Assembly: GCA_963826695.1 (NCBI GenBank)
Contig: CAWGXZ010000004.1
Location: 1,488,001-1,552,000 of the forward strand
Origin: CAWGXZ01 sp963826695
Lineage (GTDB): Bacteria > Pseudomonadota > Gammaproteobacteria > Burkholderiales > Burkholderiaceae_C
Length of the DNA: 64,000 bases
Direction of reading: 5' to 3'
Made by a program: the position numbers and the translations under genes. Of the stretch, positions 59,964 to 64,000 are shown piece after piece. The first letter of the stretch is position 1, and each line of letters starts with the position of its first letter. Below the pieces are notes generated by a model, which saw nothing but the letters and a program-made list of their open reading frames with translations, did no database searches and was not told where the DNA came from.

Positions 59964-60575
59964 ATGAACTCGAGTCGAGCCCTGCGGTGGTCCCTGTCCC
60001 TTGCCCTCATCCTGGCGTGCGCGTCGATCGTCGGCGCTGCGCGCGCGATGACGATGTGGACCACCGCTGTGCCCACCAAGATCAGCGGATACAAGGGCGG
60101 CTATCAGATCAAGCACCTCGGTCGAACGACCGAGTACGTGTACAAGATCGAGCTCTCCGAGAATGGGGATCGGCCGTGTCGCGTGGTGGCGAGATCTGCC
60201 GCGCAAGGCGCCTGGGAAAACCAGACGTTGACCGACAAGAAGCTCGACAACTGCGATACGCCGTCGGGGGCGCAGTCGGTGTCCTTCAATGGCGGCGCCA
60301 ACGGCAACCGCTTCATCAATGCGGTCCAGGTGTGCACGAGCTCGTCGACCCGAATCAAGGGGATGAAGGCCTGGGGCGCGGACGTCGCCGACGGCGGCAC
60401 GGTGACGACGTACGCCCAGAACCCTCAGACGTGGCAGCGCACGAACTGCAAGAACTGGGGCGCGAAGGCGGAGTGTCCGAGCGGACAGGTCGCCGTCGGT
60501 GTCGACCTGCACTACCAGGCCGATGGACCGGCCTTTGTCGGTTTGGCGCTGCAGTGCACCAAACCGGGCGGTTGA
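59964..60575 (+). CDS. Secreted cysteine-rich protein, unrecognised
   Basis: A 203-residue protein with a signal peptide (LSLALILACASIVGAARA) and a single domain containing six cysteines after the signal (PCRVV, DNCDT, QVCTSS, TNCKNW, AECPSG, LQCTKP), probably three disulfide bonds. Blocks such as SVSFNGGANGNRFINAVQVC and GQVAVGVDLHYQADGPAFVG repeat the idea of a Gly-rich beta-structure ending in a Cys, as in lectin-like or beta-prism folds. I cannot name the family. Likely exported; role unknown. Confidence 0.65.
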   Translation: MNSSRALRWSLSLALILACASIVGAARAMTMWTTAVPTKISGYKGGYQIKHLGRTTEYVYKIELSENGDRPCRVVARSAAQGAWENQTLTDKKLDNCDTPSGAQSVSFNGGANGNRFINAVQVCTSSSTRIKGMKAWGADVADGGTVTTYAQNPQTWQRTNCKNWGAKAECPSGQVAVGVDLHYQADGPAFVGLALQCTKPGG

Positions 60576-60624
60576 CGGCCCACCGGGCGCGCGGCGACCT
60601 GCTCGATGCGGCGCGCGCGCGAGC

Positions 60625-61826
60625 TCAGGGGAAGTAGACCGAGTCGGGAGCGACCGTCTTTGCGTCGGTCATGGCGCCGGACACCGCGTAGCTGAGCGAC
60701 TGGATGGGCTTTCCGCAATCGAGCTTCGCCCCGGTGTCGATCTCGAGCATGGGGTCCGTGCGACGGATGAAGGCTTCGACGGTCGACACGGGCAGCGCAG
60801 GCGCGGACGTCTGTCGAGGGCTGGCGCCGTCGTCTCGGCCGCCGATCGGGCTTGCCGGCCATGCGCCGGCCGTGATCACGGGACGGAGCCCGGCGCCAGC
60901 CCCCAACTGCGATGAAAGGTGTCCCTGTAGCTCTTGGCTCGATCGTTCAACAACCAGTTGACGAACGCTGGGTTCCCGAGGTCGGTCTCGGCAAGTGCCG
61001 GAACGCCCAGCACGATTGCTCGACCGCCCATGGCCTCGACCCGGGCGATCATCGTCCGGTAGCTCTGGGCGAAGTAATCGACCGCGTCGGGAACGAAGAT
61101 CGCCGACTCCGGGTTGTACGAGTCGTTCGTGCCGACATGGAACACCACGACGTCCGGTGTCTGCGCGTCGACGTCGTTTTCGAAACGGGCCATCAAGTCG
61201 GACATCCTGTCTCCGGCACGACCTCGGTTCACGATCGTTGCCGCCGGCAGTTCCAGCGCGAGCTGGACGGACAGGCTTTCCCTATCGGCTGTCAGCGGGT
61301 CGCCTGCAATCCACGAATCGCCGAACAGCACGACCCGCGCGGCGCAAGCGGGGGTCAACTCGCCGGCGATACGCTGGGCAAGCTGGCGAATGTAGAACTT
61401 GCCGGCGTGCGCCTCGTCGAACCAGGTGCGTTCGATCGACGACCGGATATCGACCGGAAAGAACAGGGGCGGCGAAATCGTCAGGGTCGAGAACGTTTTG
61501 GCTGTGATCGAGTACGTCCAGTACTTCGAGTTCGCGTGACGGATAGAGCACGAGCCACCGACCCTGAAGATCGAGGTGTCGAGCACTGCGATGGTGTCGG
61601 AGCCCGCCGGGGCTGCGGCCACGATGGCCCGCTCGGTGACCACATTCGGCTGTTCATCGGCGCGCATGCCCTTGCCATAGAAGCCGGTGGCGAACTGCTC
61701 CAGGTAGACCGAGTTCGACGCAATGCGGACTCCAGTCGGTAGCGTCGCAGGAGCCGGGGTATGCGCCGGCACCAGGGCTGGCGCGGGCGTGGGTGCGGGC
61801 GTTGCAGACTGAGGCGCAGTGGGCAT
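60625..61826 (-). CDS. SGNH/GDSL-type hydrolase with Pro-rich N-terminus (frameshifted)
   Basis: The main frame (stop at 60876) contains a Pro/Ala-rich leader, a ~100-residue beta domain, and an SGNH hydrolase: VVLFGDSWIAGD (block I Ser), NRGRAGDRMSDLMARFENDV (block II Gly), VVFHVGTNDSYNPESAIFVP (block III Asn) and RAIVLGVPALAETDLGN. A second frame downstream (to 60625) has clean codon bias and follows if one C is missing from the run at 60900-60904; it adds ~90 residues ending KTVAPDSVYFP. The family's C-terminal catalytic Asp-His pair was not located with certainty. The start at 61826 is unsure and no signal peptide was found. Confidence 0.65.
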
Positions 61827-62528
61827 GGACGTTGGGGGCGGAGGCGGTCTACGGGTCGGACCGGGGCACCGGCGTCGACGAAACAGATCAGCTCCGATTG
61901 TGGCCCTGCGGAAGGTCTGCGCTCGGCGCCATCGAACGGTCGCCCCGGACCCACGCGCGCCCGGGCCGGACTTTGTTGACCGTCGGCCAGACACCTCCGC
62001 GCCGTGCCGAGTTCTGGTCTCCATGCGTCCGCGTGGCCGCTCAAAACTGGCAGCGGCTGGTCACCCTCCACCAGTTTTTGAGCGCCACAGCTAGAAGAGT
62101 CCGATGCCAGTGGGGCGGTCGTTCGGGTAAGCCAGCAATCGATCCGCTGCAGACTTCCGATCCGGACCGGGAGAGGTCTGGACGCAGCGATTGCTGTCGG
62201 TTGTCGTCAGCCCTCGAGCTCACGGTCTCGGACAGATTGCAGTCGCTCGGGCCATGCAGGCGGCCTTGCCACCAGCGGCGGCTACCAGGGTGCTGCTGAC
62301 GTTGCCGATGAAAGTGACGGGGGCGGGGCGGGACGCGCACCCTGTCTGCCGACGCCGAACATTGGCATGGTCCGGTCGAACGACTGCTTCCCTGTGACCT
62401 GACGGGTCGCTGTCGACCCTGAACGGGAATAGGTATGTCGAGATTGGGTGCCAAGAACTCGACACTCGTAGCACCTCAAGTTGTGCAACTCCCATACTAT
62501 TGCCAGCGAGCAGTTCCAAGGGATCACG
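61827..62528. other. Long intergenic stretch with an imperfect inverted repeat
   Basis: About 700 bases without a believable gene. It contains GCTCAAAACTGG (62039-62050) and CCAGTTTTTGAGC (62071-62083), a 12-base inverted repeat with one bulged T and a 20-base loop; this could be a terminator-like hairpin or the decayed end of a transposon. The 3' part (62420-62528) is less GC-rich and leads into the TIR gene. Confidence 0.45.
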
Positions 62529-63467
62529 ATGGATGGTTTAGGTTTTGTTCGAGGCGATCACCTCTCGATCGCCGACGGCTGTTTTCTTCCTCGCGCCGAT
62601 CTGTTGGGGTTGATTCAAGCGCGGCTTCACGAATTGGTCTTCAAGCATCCCGAACTGAAAATTTACGTCCCGAACATGATGGATGTGGATCTTTTCTTTA
62701 CCTGGGACGGTGACAAGTTCATGCTTTTAGTATCTACAGAGAAACGCGGGCATCTTCCCGCGAGAGGCATGGAAACGGAGCGCCTGCCGAAGCTCCGCGA
62801 GGAGGGCCGCGACGTACTTGGCCCGCTGAAGGACTTCGTGGACATCAGTGAGCTTCGGTCAACGAAGGAAATGTTTCAGGCGCTGCAGTTCACCGAAGGC
62901 TTCAGTGCAGCTGGCATCTTCCCTGCGGGGACTTACGATGACTCGGCAAAGTCACAGAAGGAGGCTGCCGGCCTCGCCGTTGCTCAACTCATGATTGCCT
63001 GGGCGCAGAAGCGTAGACACGCCATGGAAAACTCGCGAATTTTCTTGAGCCACAAGGGGGCGAACAAGCCACTTATCGACAAGGTCGATCAGGCCCTCCG
63101 GCTCGTCGGCCTCAAGACTTGGTTTGACCGCGATGACCTCACTGCGGGCGACGCGCTGGTGCGCGGCGTCGACAACGCCTTCGCAGAGTGCTCAGCAGCG
63201 ATTTTCTTCCTATCAGGTCAGTTCACTGACGCAGGCGTAATTCAACGCGAAATCGATCGCGCGATTCACGAGCAGGCGATGCGTCCCGATGGGTTCAGGA
63301 TTATTCCCATCGTGCTGGCTCAGCACGGCGGCTCCGACGACCGTGTTCCCGCCCCGTTAAAGATGCTCGTGTGGAAGACGGTCGATGACATTGATGTCGT
63401 GCCTACCATCCTGAAGGCGCTGCCTGACTCCGTGAAGGCTCAGATCAAGTACACACCGCACAAGTGA
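62529..63467 (+). CDS. TIR-domain protein with an unassigned N-terminal domain
   Basis: A 312-residue protein. Residues ~168-305 are a TIR domain: SRIFLSHKGANKPLIDKVDQ, LVGLKTWFDRDDLTAGDALV, ECSAAIFFLSGQFTDAGVIQ and, with the catalytic Glu (~241), REIDRAIHEQAM. TIR domains with this Glu usually degrade NAD+ or make signalling nucleotides in antiphage defence. Residues 1-~165 form a separate domain that I cannot match: alpha-beta start, VDLFFTWDGDKFMLLVSTEK, and a helical end. Start at ATG 62529 with AAGGGAT upstream. Codon use is visibly less GC-rich than the rest of the window, suggesting acquisition. No partner gene is adjacent. Confidence 0.85.
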   Translation: MDGLGFVRGDHLSIADGCFLPRADLLGLIQARLHELVFKHPELKIYVPNMMDVDLFFTWDGDKFMLLVSTEKRGHLPARGMETERLPKLREEGRDVLGPLKDFVDISELRSTKEMFQALQFTEGFSAAGIFPAGTYDDSAKSQKEAAGLAVAQLMIAWAQKRRHAMENSRIFLSHKGANKPLIDKVDQALRLVGLKTWFDRDDLTAGDALVRGVDNAFAECSAAIFFLSGQFTDAGVIQREIDRAIHEQAMRPDGFRIIPIVLAQHGGSDDRVPAPLKMLVWKTVDDIDVVPTILKALPDSVKAQIKYTPHK

Positions 63468-63680
63468 CGAATGCACTATCAAGCGCCTTATTGGCTTCAG
63501 CCGTCCGGAAGCCGCCTGTCGAGACCTACTGCTTGGCCGTAAGCAGCCATAGCCCGCAACGGCTGGCTACCGAGCGACGCAGCGTGCGAAACTTCCTTCG
63601 TCCCAAGTGCCTTGCGTCCGACGCCGGGAGCCCAGCCAGGGCCTCATCATGCAGTCACAGTCATTTCCAGGAGACCTGAC

Positions 63681-63905
63681 ATGTCGAAGCCGGTCAAGGA
63701 TGCCGACGCCCACAAGCAAAAGCCCGTAGCCATAGAGCCAGGCGATGCACAAAGAGATGTCGCCCGTCACAGGGCCGAAGCGCGCGCATGGGCCACCGTC
63801 AACAAGTTGCCCGGTGGAGGCAAGAAGATCGACGCGCGACGCAAAGTTCCGTCTGGCCCGCTCGGCGGTTCGGGTCGCAAAACCAATCTGTCGCGCTCCT
63901 CCTGA
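63681..63905 (+). CDS. Small basic hydrophilic protein, unrecognised
   Basis: A 74-residue frame starting ATG with AGGAG eight bases upstream: MSKPVKDADAHKQKPVAIEP then DVARHRAEARAWATVNKLPG and a Lys/Arg/Gly-rich tail (GSGRKTNLSRSS). No hydrophobic core, so probably disordered or nucleic-acid binding. The good ribosome site supports expression. It follows the TIR gene on the same strand after ~210 bases, which gives no firm link. Confidence 0.5.
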   Translation: MSKPVKDADAHKQKPVAIEPGDAQRDVARHRAEARAWATVNKLPGGGKKIDARRKVPSGPLGGSGRKTNLSRSS

Positions 63906-64000
63906 GCCTCTCTTCTCGACCACCCTGAACCGCGCCGGTTTTCGAGGAGGCTCCAACTCTCGAGAAGATGGAGCCATGCAGCCTGGGGCGGTCCTCGAGG

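Noticed and set aside
1..64000. CRISPR array
   Set aside because: Reading through the window I found no series of regularly spaced short direct repeats and no cas-like gene.

Overview
The window is a GC-rich, densely packed piece of chromosome that most resembles a betaproteobacterium of the Burkholderiales (Rubrivivax/Leptothrix-like). The clues are Bug/TctC periplasmic binding proteins, a DUF1615 lipoprotein, a BdhA-type 3-hydroxybutyrate dehydrogenase, eutBC without a microcompartment, mfd next to ispD/ispF, and the frequent 4-base ATGA/GTGA/TTGA start-stop overlaps. No ribosomal RNA, CRISPR array or prophage was seen. The taxonomic placement is inference from gene content only.

Layout. 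1-5.4 kb: two converging Crp/Fnr-type regulators, a decaying stretch (flavodoxin fragment, DUF2231 gene with an in-frame TGA, frameshifted sorbosone dehydrogenase-like lipoprotein), a DUF6789 membrane protein and a CDF metal exporter. 5.5-17.2 kb: a truncated and an intact copy of a CAP-domain gene flank a minus-strand respiratory operon: PQQ glucose dehydrogenase, CtaG, two cytochromes c, CoxB with a cytochrome c domain, fused CoxA-CoxC, and a small membrane protein. 17.3-19.3 kb: an IS1380-family element sits between two truncated genes. 19.4-22 kb: a QseBC-like two-component system and a DUF4426 protein. 22.4-26.5 kb: a YihY gene and its neighbour are duplicated around a cargo holding a TctC fragment and a RES-Xre toxin-antitoxin pair. 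27.2-32 kb: tRNA-Val(GAC), relA, a hydrolase, bdhA and a SIMPL protein. 32-36 kb: an OmpR/EnvZ-like system, then an ispD-ispF fusion preceded by an overlapping PIN/Phd toxin-antitoxin pair. 36-45 kb: mfd, DUF1615 lipoprotein, eutB-eutC-serB and a cation:proton antiporter. 45-54 kb: a complete CusCBA-type copper/silver efflux operon with divergent cusRS-like regulators. 53.8-64 kb: HigBA-like pair, zinc alcohol dehydrogenase, histidine phosphatase, a D-tartrate dehydratase-like enzyme with its own Bug-type binding protein, secreted proteins, an SGNH hydrolase, and a TIR-domain protein whose N-terminal half I cannot assign.

How the parts work together. The gcd-ctaG-cyt c-coxB-coxAC cluster looks like a self-contained periplasmic oxidation and terminal-oxidase unit. 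CusRS senses and CusCBA exports Cu/Ag. TarD-like enzyme plus binding protein suggest uptake and dehydration of a tartrate-like acid. EutBC would release ammonia from ethanolamine.

Quality caution. Eight otherwise normal genes (sorbosone dehydrogenase, gcd, relA, hydrolase, mfd twice, cusB, alcohol dehydrogenase, SGNH hydrolase) carry single-base indels, seven of the nine being insertions of one base. Because mfd and relA are among them, sequencing or assembly error is the simplest explanation, and frameshifts here should not be read as true pseudogenes without checking reads.
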